Of a DNA stretch of 64,000 bases, positions 55,530-64,000 are shown one piece after another; positions within the stretch are counted from its first letter, which is position 1, and each line of letters starts with the position of its first letter. A program made the position numbers and the translations under genes. Source of the stretch: Rs1 sp036960485 (lineage in GTDB: Bacteria; Pseudomonadota; Gammaproteobacteria; Pseudomonadales; Balneatricaceae); NCBI GenBank assembly GCA_036960485.1, contig JBALXS010000012.1:1-64000 (forward strand), given 5' to 3'. Under the pieces are notes generated by a model that had not been told where the DNA came from, ran no database searches, and worked only from the letters and a program-made list of their open reading frames with translations.

Positions 55530-55576
55530 GCCATCCTTGCCTATAATTTTTAATATCAATGATAGGCAAGAATGGC
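55530..55576. terminator. Inverted repeat between convergent galU and rnr
   Basis: A 15-bp stem with one mismatch (55530-55544 / 55562-55576) and AT-rich loop lies between the two stops. T-runs are poor on both sides, so termination may be weak or bidirectional by another means. Confidence 0.5.
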
Positions 55577-55588
55577 AGTGTTATGCTG

Positions 55589-58243
55589 CTAGCTTTGCTG
55601 ACGTTTTACTGACTTCTTCAGCACTTTTTTAGCTTTGCGCTTTTTAGCACGATTAGAAATACCTTTACTGCCGGTATCTAGTTTTGCAATTTCTCTTTCA
55701 GCAGCTGAAAGAAAAAGTTTATCTTTTTCAGCGCCTTTGCCTTTATCTGCTTTAGGAGCGCCTCTTCTGCCTTTTTGCTGAGATTTAGCATTTTTTGCAT
55801 CGCCCGGTGCATTGTCTACATTCAAACTAGCATTTGCTGATCTTTGCTTTTGTGCTTCGCGTTTATCATTTAAATACTTAGCTTTTTTGTCATGTACTTT
55901 AGTGACATATTCCGCAACTTTATCTACCCCGTCCTGCTTTTTCTCACGCTTCTTATCAGCAGATTTGGTGGCACTCATCGGTTTTTTTGTTTTAGCTTTT
56001 TTGGCACTGGTAATCGTTGATACTAGTTCGAAATCTATTTTTCGATCATCTAAGTTAACAGCAACCACCTTTACATTTAACACATCCCCTAAGCGGAACA
56101 CTTGACGCGTGCGCTCACCAACCATGCGCTGCTTAGCCGCTTCAAAATGATAGTAATCTTTAGGCAGCGCAGTGATATGAACTAAGCCTTCAATGTACAC
56201 ATCTTTTAATTCTACAAATAAACCGAAGCCGGTAACCGCGGTTACTATGCCTTCGAAATCGCTACCAACTTCAGATTGCATGTATTCGCATTTCAGCCAA
56301 GCCATAACATCCCGAGTGGCGTCATCAGCGCGGCGCTCTGTCATTGAACAGTGCTCGCCTAACTGTAATACTTGCTCAATACTATATTGATACTTATAGC
56401 GCTGATCTAATACAAAATCGTCAGCACGCATTATATTGCTTTGCGCGGCTTCTGCATGTATTAAAGAGCGAATAGCACGATGCACTAGCAAATCAGGGTA
56501 ACGACGAATTGGTGAAGTAAAGTGCGTGTAAGCTGGGTAAGCCAAACCAAAATGCCCGTCTTCTGCAGGGCTATAAACGGCTTGTGACATAGAGCGCAAC
56601 ATCATTACTTGAATAACTTGTCTATCTGCTCTATCACTAATAGAAGCTGCTAGCTTTTGATAATCACTTGGTTGCGGATCATCTTGGCCTGTAAGCTCTA
56701 ACCCTAATTCTGATAAGTAACTACGCAAGCTTTGTAAACGCTCTGTTTTAGGTGCTTCGTGTACACGGTACAGTACAGGGATTTTAGCGCTGGCCAAAAA
56801 ACGTGCTGTTGCCACGTTTGCACATAACATACATTCTTCAATTAGTTTGTGAGCATCATTACGTTTGATAGGTACTATTTTTTCAATCTTACGATCTTCT
56901 GCAAATATTACGCGCGTTTCAACAGTATCAAAATCCATAGCACCGCGTTTTTCACGAGCAGCACGCAGTGCAGTATACAAATTTTCTAAGTTGTATAAAT
57001 GCGGTAATACGTTGTTGTATTGCGCTCTTAACTCATCTCCAGCGGCATCTTTTTCCAACATTGCTCCCACTTTATTATAAGTGAGGCGCGCGTGTGAATT
57101 TATCACTGCTTCATAGAATTTATAGCCTGATAAACGCCCAACACTGCTCACCGTCATTTCACAAACCATGGCCAATCTATCGACTTCAGGCTTAAGTGAG
57201 CAAAGGCCGTTTGAAAGTAGCTCAGGCAACATTGGCACTACAAAATCTGGAAAATAAACCGAGTTGCCACGTTTATGCGCTTCTATATCAAGTTCGGTAT
57301 TAGGTGCCACGTAATGCGAAACATCAGCAATCGCTACCCAAAGACGCCAGCCACCTGATTTTTTACTTTCGCAATATACTGCATCATCAAAATCACGTGC
57401 ATCTTCACCGTCAATAGTTACTAGTGGTAAATGGCGTAAATCAACACGCCCCTTCTTCGATGACTCCGTGACTTGTGGTGCTAAATCTGCGATTTGCTCA
57501 AGTACCGCTTCTGGCCATTCTTCAGGGATATCATAGTTGTGAATAGCCACCTGTATTTCCATGCCGGGCGCCATATGATCACCTAACACTTCAATTACCT
57601 TAGCTTGTGCTAAATTGCGTTTACTAGGTTGCTGCGTTACTTCTACAACCACTAGTTGGTCGTCATCGTATTTCAGTGGTGAATCGGGATCGCCAATAAC
57701 GATAATCTCTTGAGTAATGCGCTGGTTTTCTGAGCGCAGATAGCCAAAACCGTTTTCGCCTCTAAAGCGTCCTACCAATTTAGTAGTATTGTGCTCGATT
57801 ACTTCAACTATTTTTCCTTCACGGCGCCCACGCGAATCTTTACCTAATGGCTGAATTAACACTTTATCGCCATCAAATACTTGGCGCATTTGGCGCGCAC
57901 TTAGAAAAAGATCACTGCCTGTTTCTGGGCTAGCGAAACCAAAGCCATCCCTGTGGCCGATGATTCTGCAAGTGATAATATCCATTTGCTTTAAGATACC
58001 GAACTCATTCTTACGATTACTTAGCAGCTGACCATCGCGGCACATTGCTTTTAAGCGATACATCACGGCGTTATACGAATCTTCATCTTGTACTTGCATC
58101 TGCGTACATAAATCATGATGGGAGATAGGTGCACCGTGAGTGCCCATAAATTCTAGAATGAATTCGCGGCTCGGTACTGGGTTATCATATTTTTCTGCTT
58201 CAGCTTTTGCTGAAGGGTCTTTCTTTGTCCAATCTTGGCTCAT
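55589..58243 (-). CDS. rnr: Ribonuclease R
   Basis: An exoribonuclease of about 884 residues. After an N-terminal winged-helix/cold-shock region ('GFGFASPETGSDLF'), the RNB catalytic domain has 'LPLVTIDGEDARDFDDAVYCE', of which the Asp residues bind metal (key run D-G-E-D-A-R-D-F-D-D), and 'HFTSPIRRYPDLLVHR'. An S1 domain follows (near 655-735) and then a long Lys-rich tail that binds RNA. It degrades structured RNA and helps trans-translation. The start 'MSQDW' at 58243 matches E. coli; upstream in-frame ATGs exist. Confidence 0.95.
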   Translation of the reverse strand: MSQDWTKKDPSAKAEAEKYDNPVPSREFILEFMGTHGAPISHHDLCTQMQVQDEDSYNAVMYRLKAMCRDGQLLSNRKNEFGILKQMDIITCRIIGHRDGFGFASPETGSDLFLSARQMRQVFDGDKVLIQPLGKDSRGRREGKIVEVIEHNTTKLVGRFRGENGFGYLRSENQRITQEIIVIGDPDSPLKYDDDQLVVVEVTQQPSKRNLAQAKVIEVLGDHMAPGMEIQVAIHNYDIPEEWPEAVLEQIADLAPQVTESSKKGRVDLRHLPLVTIDGEDARDFDDAVYCESKKSGGWRLWVAIADVSHYVAPNTELDIEAHKRGNSVYFPDFVVPMLPELLSNGLCSLKPEVDRLAMVCEMTVSSVGRLSGYKFYEAVINSHARLTYNKVGAMLEKDAAGDELRAQYNNVLPHLYNLENLYTALRAAREKRGAMDFDTVETRVIFAEDRKIEKIVPIKRNDAHKLIEECMLCANVATARFLASAKIPVLYRVHEAPKTERLQSLRSYLSELGLELTGQDDPQPSDYQKLAASISDRADRQVIQVMMLRSMSQAVYSPAEDGHFGLAYPAYTHFTSPIRRYPDLLVHRAIRSLIHAEAAQSNIMRADDFVLDQRYKYQYSIEQVLQLGEHCSMTERRADDATRDVMAWLKCEYMQSEVGSDFEGIVTAVTGFGLFVELKDVYIEGLVHITALPKDYYHFEAAKQRMVGERTRQVFRLGDVLNVKVVAVNLDDRKIDFELVSTITSAKKAKTKKPMSATKSADKKREKKQDGVDKVAEYVTKVHDKKAKYLNDKREAQKQRSANASLNVDNAPGDAKNAKSQQKGRRGAPKADKGKGAEKDKLFLSAAEREIAKLDTGSKGISNRAKKRKAKKVLKKSVKRQQS

Positions 58244-58493
58244 TTTTTCCATTGTCCTTGGTTTGTTTAACCTAACTGGATTAAACATTTAATAGCTTGT
58301 AGCTAATAGTTAAGGAACATGCGAACTGACTCAGCTTTTATGCTGTGCTTTCACCACGAATAAGTTCGCATATTCCCTTAGTGTATTTTTGATTAGCCTT
58401 TTTTCGATGGCTATTTATTTCAATAATTGTCAGTGTGATGCTTTGCTTAACACATCTGCATCGCTCACTGATTAGTGTAATCTTTAAAACCAG

Positions 58494-58518
58494 AAAAGCC
58501 GAGTAAATACTCGGCTTT
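58494..58518 (-). terminator. Rho-independent terminator of the sec operon
   Basis: Perfect 11-bp arms (58495-58505 / 58508-58518) with a very short loop; on the minus strand the stem is followed by TTTTC. It lies 33 nt after the secF stop and closes the tgt-yajC-secD-secF unit. Confidence 0.85.
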
Positions 58519-58551
58519 AAAGGTTAGTCTAAAAGGTGATTAATAATAATA

Positions 58552-59535
58552 TTAAGGTTTAGCCTTTATATCGTCTTCCTCTTCTTCACCTTCATAACCT
58601 TCTGTTTCGAAACCTTCCCCTTCCACAAACGTATGCTCTTGCTTAGGCGGGATGATCAAATCTTCTTTACTCACATTCATTAATAGCAATGCATTAGCCG
58701 CTACGTAAATCGAAGAGTAAGTACCGACAACCACTCCAACAAGTAGGGCAACCGCAAAGCCAAAGATCATTTGTCCGCCAAAAATCGCTAATATAACTAG
58801 CACGAGTAATGTAGTTAAAGAGGTAACGATGGTCCGACTAAGTGTTTGAGTTAAAGATACGTTCATCACTTCAACTGAAGTTTCTTTACGCAGCTTTCTA
58901 AAGTTCTCACGGATTCTATCCGAGACAACAATAGTATCGTTAAGCGAGTAACCAATAACCGCAAGAATCGCTGCAAGTACCGTAAGATCGAACTCTAACT
59001 GAAATAGCGCAAAGAATCCCAATACAATGATAACATCATGTACTAAGGCAATAACTGCACCTACTGAGAACTTCAGCTGAAAACGAAAGGTTACATAAAC
59101 CATGATCATAAACAATGCCAACAGCATGCCTAAGCCGCCCTGTTCACGTAACTCATCACCCACTTGTGCACCTACAAACTCGTTGCGGCGCAATTCAATG
59201 TTTTGATCAGTTGCTGACTTAAGCACTTCTAATACTTTATTGCCTAGTTTTGGATCGTGATCTGCTTGTAAGCGAATCAAAATATCTTTAGCCGATCCAA
59301 AGGTTTGCACTATGACATTTTTAAAACCAGCAGCTTCTAGTTCTGTGCGAATCTGTGTACTGTTGGCATCTTTCTCATAGTGAACTTCAACTAATGATCC
59401 GCCGGTAAAATCTAAACCCAGCTTTAAACCGTTGACCGCCATCGCACCAATAGAAATAATCAGTAGTAGCGCCGAGAAAGCGAGGGCTATTTTGCGCGCC
59501 CCCATAAAATTTATTACTTTATTATCTACAGTCAT
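58552..59535 (-). CDS. secF: Protein translocase subunit SecF
   Basis: A 327-residue inner-membrane protein with six helices. 'GLDFTGGSLVEV' opens the periplasmic domain, and 'VIGYSLNDTIVVSDRIREN' is the conserved transmembrane/cytoplasmic motif. With SecD and YajC it uses the proton gradient to help SecYEG release exported proteins. The C-terminal tail is acidic (run of E/D), which is not seen in all SecF proteins. It starts 11 nt after the secD stop. Confidence 0.96.
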   Translation of the reverse strand: MTVDNKVINFMGARKIALAFSALLLIISIGAMAVNGLKLGLDFTGGSLVEVHYEKDANSTQIRTELEAAGFKNVIVQTFGSAKDILIRLQADHDPKLGNKVLEVLKSATDQNIELRRNEFVGAQVGDELREQGGLGMLLALFMIMVYVTFRFQLKFSVGAVIALVHDVIIVLGFFALFQLEFDLTVLAAILAVIGYSLNDTIVVSDRIRENFRKLRKETSVEVMNVSLTQTLSRTIVTSLTTLLVLVILAIFGGQMIFGFAVALLVGVVVGTYSSIYVAANALLLMNVSKEDLIIPPKQEHTFVEGEGFETEGYEGEEEEDDIKAKP

Positions 59536-59546
59536 GTTTATGCCTT

Positions 59547-61400
59547 TTATATCGACAGTTTTTTAAGCTGGCGTCCGCCATAACTTAAATTAACCAATGC
59601 ACGCGTCACCATTATGGCTGTGAACATCGAAGTTATAATGCCGACTGATAAAGTAATCGCAAAACCTTTAACCGGCCCTGTACCCATTGAGAACAAGATT
59701 ACAGCCGCGATTAACGTCGTAATGTTAGCATCAAAAATAGTGGTAAACGCACGATCAAAACCAGCACTAATCGCAGATTGCGGTGGCAAGCCATTAGCTA
59801 GCTCTTCTTTGATTCGTGCAAATATCAACACGTTAGCATCAACGGCCATTCCCACTGTTAATACAATACCTGCAATACCCGGTAGTGTCAGCGTTGCAGA
59901 TAACAGCGACATAACCGCAGTTAACAGCATCAAGTTCACTAACAATGCAATGTTCGCAAGTAAACCAAACACACGATAGTAAACCAGCATAAACAACAAC
60001 ACTAAAGCGAAACCAATTTGCACTGATGTCATGCCTTGTGCGATGTTTTCAGCACCTAAGCTTGGCCCTACGGTACGCTCTTCAACAAAGTAGATAGGCG
60101 CCGCTAGTGCACCTGCGCGCAATAACAATGCAAGCTCAGTTGATTCACCTTGCCCATCAAGACCAGTGATTCTAAAAGAATTACCTAATACTGATTGAAT
60201 CGTTGCTAGTGAAATAATTTTCTTTTCTACGTACGGGATACGCTTAGCAACTTTAACACCATCAACTGTTTGATAAGTCGTACGTGCTTTGTGCTCAATA
60301 AACAGCACTGCCATACGACGTTGAATTGCATCACTTGTGGTACGTGACATCAGCTGACCACCTTTTGAATCTAAGGTGATGTTTACCTGAGGCGAGCCAT
60401 TTTCATCAAAAGATGCCTGTGCGTTAGAAACGTTAGCACCTGTCACTATAATATCTTTTTCAATATTGGCGGTTCTGGCAGGCTCCGATCTAAAGTTAAA
60501 CACTTCAGTGGTGCTACGTGTCGCACTTGGTGTTGCTTCTAAACGAAACTGTAAGTTAGCCGTTTTACCAATAATGCGTTTTGCTTCTGACGCATCTTGA
60601 ATACCTGGCAACTGTACCACAATACGATTACGTCCTTGGCGCTGTACTAAAGGCTCTGCAACTCCTAACTCGTTTACACGATTACGTAAGGTCGTTAAGT
60701 TTTGCTTAATCGCATAATCTTCAATGTCTTTTACAGCGCTAGGCTTTAAAGTAACAACAACGTAAAAGCTATCGGCACGATCTTCAGCCGTCACTAAAAA
60801 TTCTGGATATTCATTACGAATAAAGCTTTGCGCTTTCTCACGCACATCTTCCTTCGCAAACTTAACAGCTAAAGCGCCATCTTTAGTTCGCTCTACCGCG
60901 CGGTATCTAAGAACTTCGCTGCGCAGTTTAGTTTTAATTTCTGAAACGTAAACTTCAAGACGCTGACCAACTGCTAGGCTCATATCCACTTCTAGTAAAA
61001 AGTGTACACCGCCGCGCAAATCAAGACCCAGCTTCATAGGGCCGGCACCAATATCGGTTAACCATGTTGGTGTTGTAGGTGCTAAGTTCAATGCAACTAC
61101 ATAATCATCACCTAATAACTCAGAGATAACTTGTTTTGCTTTTAACTGAACTTCACCATCTGAAAAACGAATCAAACCGCCTTTGGCTTTTAATTCACTT
61201 CCCTTAAATTCTATATTTTCGCGCTTTAAGTTTTTTTCGATACGCGCAATTAATGCATCATCAGTTTTATAGATAGCACGCGTGCCTGAAACTTGAATAG
61301 CATAATCATCTGGATAAAGATTGGGCACTGAATAAACAACACCTAGTACTATCACAACTAAGATCAGCAGGTTTTTCCACAGAGGATAACGGTTGAGCAT
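59547..61400 (-). CDS. secD: Protein translocase subunit SecD
   Basis: The ATG at 61400 has AAGGAAG 8 nt upstream and gives a protein beginning 'MLNRYPLWKN', as in other gammaproteobacteria; the frame is open 16 codons earlier. The 617-residue protein has one N-terminal helix, a large periplasmic domain with 'GLDLRGGVHFLLEVD', and five C-terminal helices with 'GMAVDANVLIFARIKEEL'. It works with SecF in protein export. A terminator-like hairpin lies just upstream, between yajC and secD. Confidence 0.96.
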   Translation of the reverse strand: MLNRYPLWKNLLILVVIVLGVVYSVPNLYPDDYAIQVSGTRAIYKTDDALIARIEKNLKRENIEFKGSELKAKGGLIRFSDGEVQLKAKQVISELLGDDYVVALNLAPTTPTWLTDIGAGPMKLGLDLRGGVHFLLEVDMSLAVGQRLEVYVSEIKTKLRSEVLRYRAVERTKDGALAVKFAKEDVREKAQSFIRNEYPEFLVTAEDRADSFYVVVTLKPSAVKDIEDYAIKQNLTTLRNRVNELGVAEPLVQRQGRNRIVVQLPGIQDASEAKRIIGKTANLQFRLEATPSATRSTTEVFNFRSEPARTANIEKDIIVTGANVSNAQASFDENGSPQVNITLDSKGGQLMSRTTSDAIQRRMAVLFIEHKARTTYQTVDGVKVAKRIPYVEKKIISLATIQSVLGNSFRITGLDGQGESTELALLLRAGALAAPIYFVEERTVGPSLGAENIAQGMTSVQIGFALVLLFMLVYYRVFGLLANIALLVNLMLLTAVMSLLSATLTLPGIAGIVLTVGMAVDANVLIFARIKEELANGLPPQSAISAGFDRAFTTIFDANITTLIAAVILFSMGTGPVKGFAITLSVGIITSMFTAIMVTRALVNLSYGGRQLKKLSI

Positions 61401-61436
61401 AGTGCTCGCTTCCTTATAAGTACTTAAATTTAGATG

Positions 61437-61463
61437 CAAAAACGCCATTTAACAATGGCGTTT
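61437..61463 (-). terminator. Terminator-like hairpin between yajC and secD
   Basis: Perfect 10-bp arms (61440-61449 / 61454-61463) with loop of four; on the minus strand it is followed by a run of five T. It could reduce readthrough from yajC into secD. Confidence 0.75.
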
Positions 61464-61525
61464 GAGCAGCACCTTTTAAGCTGCGATCATCAACATAAAT
61501 CGCTGCGTTAAAAAGCGCTTAACGA

Positions 61526-61858
61526 TTAAATATTTTTCATTGTGCCTTTTGGCAGTGCTGCAGAAATATGCACTTTTTGAAAGCTAAGCTGTGTGCCTTC
61601 ACTTACTTCTAAAGTGACATAGTCATCGTTAGATTTAATTACTTTACCGATGATGCCGCCTGAAGTCATAACTTCATCGCCTTTACCGATACTAGCCACT
61701 AGGTTTTTATGATCTTTTGCACGCTTGGCCTGTGGGCGCCACATGAAAAAGTAAAAAATCAAACCAAAACCAACTAAAAAGATGATGTTAAAAATGCCGC
61801 CGTCAGATCCTGCTATTCCAGTACCTTCAGCATATGCTGGAGAAATAAAGAAGCTCAT
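61526..61858 (-). CDS. yajC: Preprotein translocase subunit YajC
   Basis: The ATG at 61858 has AGGAG 5 nt upstream and starts 'MSFFISPAYAEG', the usual YajC N-terminus; the frame is open 12 codons earlier. The 110-residue protein has one membrane helix ('IIFLVGFGLIFYFFMWRPQ' contains 'WRPQ' typical of YajC) and a cytoplasmic beta domain. It accompanies SecDF. It lies 94 nt after tgt. Confidence 0.95.
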   Translation of the reverse strand: MSFFISPAYAEGTGIAGSDGGIFNIIFLVGFGLIFYFFMWRPQAKRAKDHKNLVASIGKGDEVMTSGGIIGKVIKSNDDYVTLEVSEGTQLSFQKVHISAALPKGTMKNI

Positions 61859-61922
61859 TGCTACTCCTAAAAAGTTATTATAAAAAATACCCAATATTTA
61901 CGGGCTTTAATGGTGCTATTAC

Positions 61923-61940
61923 CACCCGCTAATGCGGGTG
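61923..61940 (-). terminator. Small hairpin between tgt and yajC
   Basis: CACCCGC / GCGGGTG arms (61923-61929, 61934-61940) with TAAT loop. There is no T-run, so a processing or translation-control hairpin is as likely as termination. Confidence 0.35.
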
Positions 61941-61952
61941 ATTATAATGGTT

Positions 61953-63089
61953 TTATTCCTTTAATTCAGGAACTTCTAAGCCACGTTTACGATAAAACTC
62001 AGTCACGAAGTCGCTTAATTTACCTTGATCTAGAGCATCGCGCAATCCCTGCATGATACGTTGATAAAAACGTAAATTGTGGATTGTATTTAATTGCGAT
62101 CCCAAAATCTCTTTACACTTATCTAAATGATGCAAATAAGCGCGGCTAAAGTTACGACAAGTATAACAATCACAGGTTTCATCTAAGGGACGAATATCTG
62201 TTTTATTGGAGGCATTTCTAAGTTTTACAACCCCTGTATCCACAAACAAATGACCATTGCGCGCATTGCGGGTAGGCATTACACAGTCAAACATATCAAT
62301 CCCGCGACGTACGCCTTCTACTAAATCTTCTGGCTTGCCAACACCCATCAGATACCTTGGTTTATCTTCTGGTAACTGATGTGCAATATGATCCAACACT
62401 TTGATCATTTCATCTTTTGGCTCACCTACTGACAAACCACCAATCGCATAGCCATCAAAACCGATGTCCGTTAAACCTTTTAACGACTCATCACGTAGAT
62501 TGTCATACATGCCACCTTGTACGATAGCAAACAACGCCGATGGGTTATCACCATGCGCTTTTTTAGAGCGATCAGCCCAGCGCAAAGATAAGCGCATAGA
62601 ATCAGCCGCTTGCTGCTGTGTCGCAGGATATGGCGTACACTCATCAAAAATCATCACCACATCTGAGCCAAGATCTTTCTGCACTTGCATTGACTCTTCA
62701 GGGCCAACAAATACTTTATCGCCGTTTACCGGAGATTGAAATGTCACACCTTTTTCAGTGATCTTGCGCATTTTACCTAAACTAAAAACCTGAAACCCAC
62801 CTGAGTCGGTTAAAATAGGTCCTTGCCACTGCATGAAGTTATGTAAATCACCGTGCTGCTTGATGATTTCAGTGCCTGGGCGAAGCATTAAATGAAACGT
62901 GTTGCCCAACACCATGTGCGCGCCAATTTCTTCGATATCTCGCGGCAACATTCCCTTCACTGTACCGTAGGTTCCTACCGGCATAAAGGCTGGCGTTTCA
63001 ACTACACCACGCGGGAAAGTGATACGTCCACGACGCGCCTTTCCATCTTTTTCTAATTGCTCAAATTTCATAAAACAAGTTCTAGACAC
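61953..63089 (-). CDS. tgt: Queuine tRNA-ribosyltransferase
   Basis: A 378-residue enzyme exchanging guanine 34 for preQ1 in tRNAs with GUN anticodons. 'DSGGFQVFSL' holds the active-site Asp, 'GVGKPEDLVEGVRRGIDMFD' gives the nucleophile Asp region, and zinc ligands appear in 'CDCYTCRNFSRAYLHH'. A GTG at 63089 has GAGGA 6-7 nt upstream; the ATG six codons later matches the E. coli start but lacks that signal. It lies 78 nt after queA, the next enzyme in queuosine synthesis. Confidence 0.95.
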   Translation of the reverse strand: MSRTCFMKFEQLEKDGKARRGRITFPRGVVETPAFMPVGTYGTVKGMLPRDIEEIGAHMVLGNTFHLMLRPGTEIIKQHGDLHNFMQWQGPILTDSGGFQVFSLGKMRKITEKGVTFQSPVNGDKVFVGPEESMQVQKDLGSDVVMIFDECTPYPATQQQAADSMRLSLRWADRSKKAHGDNPSALFAIVQGGMYDNLRDESLKGLTDIGFDGYAIGGLSVGEPKDEMIKVLDHIAHQLPEDKPRYLMGVGKPEDLVEGVRRGIDMFDCVMPTRNARNGHLFVDTGVVKLRNASNKTDIRPLDETCDCYTCRNFSRAYLHHLDKCKEILGSQLNTIHNLRFYQRIMQGLRDALDQGKLSDFVTEFYRKRGLEVPELKE

Positions 63090-63167
63090 AAATATTCCTC
63101 TTTTTTATCGGCGAAACAGGCCAACTACCGCTGCTGTTAGCAGCTAATTTTAATCTGGTTTAATTCT

Positions 63168-64000
63168 TTAATCTTTTTGGTAAAGTGTTGGCGTAATAAA
63201 CATCGCATCACCGTAACTAAAAAATCGATATTTTTCTGCCACTGCTTGTTGGTAAGCGTGCATAGTATGCTCAAAGCCTGCGAAAGCACTGACAAGCATC
63301 AATAAAGTCGATTCTGATAAGTGAAAATTAGTTACCAATCTATCCACCACTTGATACTTAAAACCTGGGTAAATAAAGATGCTAGTATCACCGCTAAAAG
63401 GCGCTATTTCGCCAGTATCACTTTTTGCCGCAGCGGATTCTAAGCAGCGAACACTAGTAGTACCGACAGCAATTACTCTGCCACCAGCAGCTTTAGTAGC
63501 TTTAACTTGCTCGCAAACCTCTGCGCTGACTTCGATATATTCTGCATGCATCACATGTTCTGTCACAGTTTCTACTTTAACTGGCTGAAAAGTACCGGCA
63601 CCCACGTGCAAAGTCACAAAGGCTGTATCGATGCCTTTGGCAGTTATTTTAGCAATCAACGCTTCGTCAAAATGCAAACCGGCAGTAGGTGCAGCCACAG
63701 CGCCGGGCTTTTCGTTATAAACCGTTTGATAACGCTCTCTATCTTCTAACTGATCTTCGCGATTCATATAGGGTGGCAAAGGCATATGCCCATGCTGCTC
63801 TAAGGCATTAATTAACGTATCTTCTATTTGAAACGACAGTTCAAATAAATTACCTTGGCGCCCCTCTACCGTCGCCTGAATATCTCCTTCGAAGTGTAGC
63901 ACAGCTCCAGGCTTTGGCGAGCGACTGGCACGCACATGCGCCAGTGCTGTTTTTTCACCGGTTACTCTTTCAATTAACAGCTCAACTTTACCGCCGCTAG
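63168..64000 (-). CDS. queA: S-adenosylmethionine:tRNA ribosyltransferase-isomerase, partial
   Basis: The reading frame is open to the window edge, so only about 277 of roughly 350 residues (the C-terminal part) are present. 'FSYGDAMFI' near the end and 'AAPTAGLHFDEALI' are QueA motifs. The enzyme adds the cyclopentane ring to preQ1 in tRNA to form epoxyqueuosine. An internal GTG at 63935 is not the true start: 'GGKVELLIERVTGE' continues upstream in frame. Confidence 0.95.
   Translation of the reverse strand, partial: SGGKVELLIERVTGEKTALAHVRASRSPKPGAVLHFEGDIQATVEGRQGNLFELSFQIEDTLINALEQHGHMPLPPYMNREDQLEDRERYQTVYNEKPGAVAAPTAGLHFDEALIAKITAKGIDTAFVTLHVGAGTFQPVKVETVTEHVMHAEYIEVSAEVCEQVKATKAAGGRVIAVGTTSVRCLESAAAKSDTGEIAPFSGDTSIFIYPGFKYQVVDRLVTNFHLSESTLLMLVSAFAGFEHTMHAYQQAVAEKYRFFSYGDAMFITPTLYQKD

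Noticed and set aside
1..64000. CRISPR arrays, complete insertion sequences, prophage genes, tRNA or rRNA genes
   Set aside because: I found no regularly spaced repeats, transposase or integrase genes, phage structural genes or RNA-gene signatures while reading the window; small structured RNAs cannot be excluded by eye.

Overview
The window is chromosomal DNA of an AT-rich, marine-type gammaproteobacterium. The order queA-tgt-yajC-secD-secF, the linked gcvP/gcvH/glyA/sdaA genes, full-length galU, rnr, lipA and serB, and the many c-di-GMP and chemoreceptor genes all fit an Alteromonadales/Oceanospirillales-like organism. The sequence alone does not fix the genus. I saw no tRNA, rRNA, CRISPR array, intact insertion sequence or prophage. 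A 10-N gap at 30408-30417 shows that this is a draft scaffold.

Layout. (1) 0.1-6.6 kb: a MarR-GNAT fusion regulator translationally coupled to an EamA exporter; a fold-type IV aminotransferase resembling (R)-selective amine transaminases; and a three-gene PhnD/C/E-like ABC importer of the putative selenate clade. (2) 6.6-26.1 kb: a signalling block with two large paralogous PAS-GGDEF-EAL proteins, a CHASE-GGDEF cyclase, an EAL protein with a broken GGDEF, a soluble CZB chemoreceptor and a membrane chemoreceptor. Among them sit a DMSP-lyase-family cupin, an orphan HATPase-like protein and a CocE/NonD hydrolase. (3) 26.3-42 kb: an accessory, regulator-rich stretch with MocR/EamA, DOPA-dioxygenase-like, SDR-AzoR/TetR, FrnE-like DsbA, a BCCT transporter, a cold-shock protein, two LuxR-type regulators and cytochrome P460. 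The intergenic spaces here are long and contain decayed genes. (4) 42.3-53.3 kb: a glycine/serine module (gcvP, gcvH, glyA, sdaA on the minus strand; an AGCS symporter, gcvT and lipA on the plus strand). (5) 53.4-64 kb: housekeeping genes (serB, galU, rnr, secF, secD, yajC, tgt and the 3' part of queA).

How the genes may work together. Glycine or alanine taken up by the AGCS carrier can be split by the lipoylated cleavage system (GcvP, GcvH, GcvT; LipA makes the lipoyl group). The methylene-THF is used by GlyA to make serine, and SdaA deaminates serine to pyruvate. SerB adds serine from phosphoserine. A perfect 28-bp palindrome and a related imperfect one lie between sdaA and the symporter gene and are candidate operators. 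The signalling block could set biofilm and motility state through c-di-GMP; no flagellar or che core genes are in view.

Points beyond routine annotation: a decayed HD-GYP gene (one nonsense codon and one 1-nt deletion in an A-run) directly behind a LuxR-type gene and in the same frame; a DJ-1/PfpI remnant in the 6.6-7.6 kb gap; an orphan HATPase fragment with its own ribosome-binding site; a 19-bp perfect inverted repeat before the MarR-GNAT gene; a near-palindrome between the SDR and TetR genes; a 38-bp dispersed repeat; a terminator-like hairpin between yajC and secD; and a Tyr-rich 31-codon small ORF before galU. I did not find a convincing wholly new multi-gene system.
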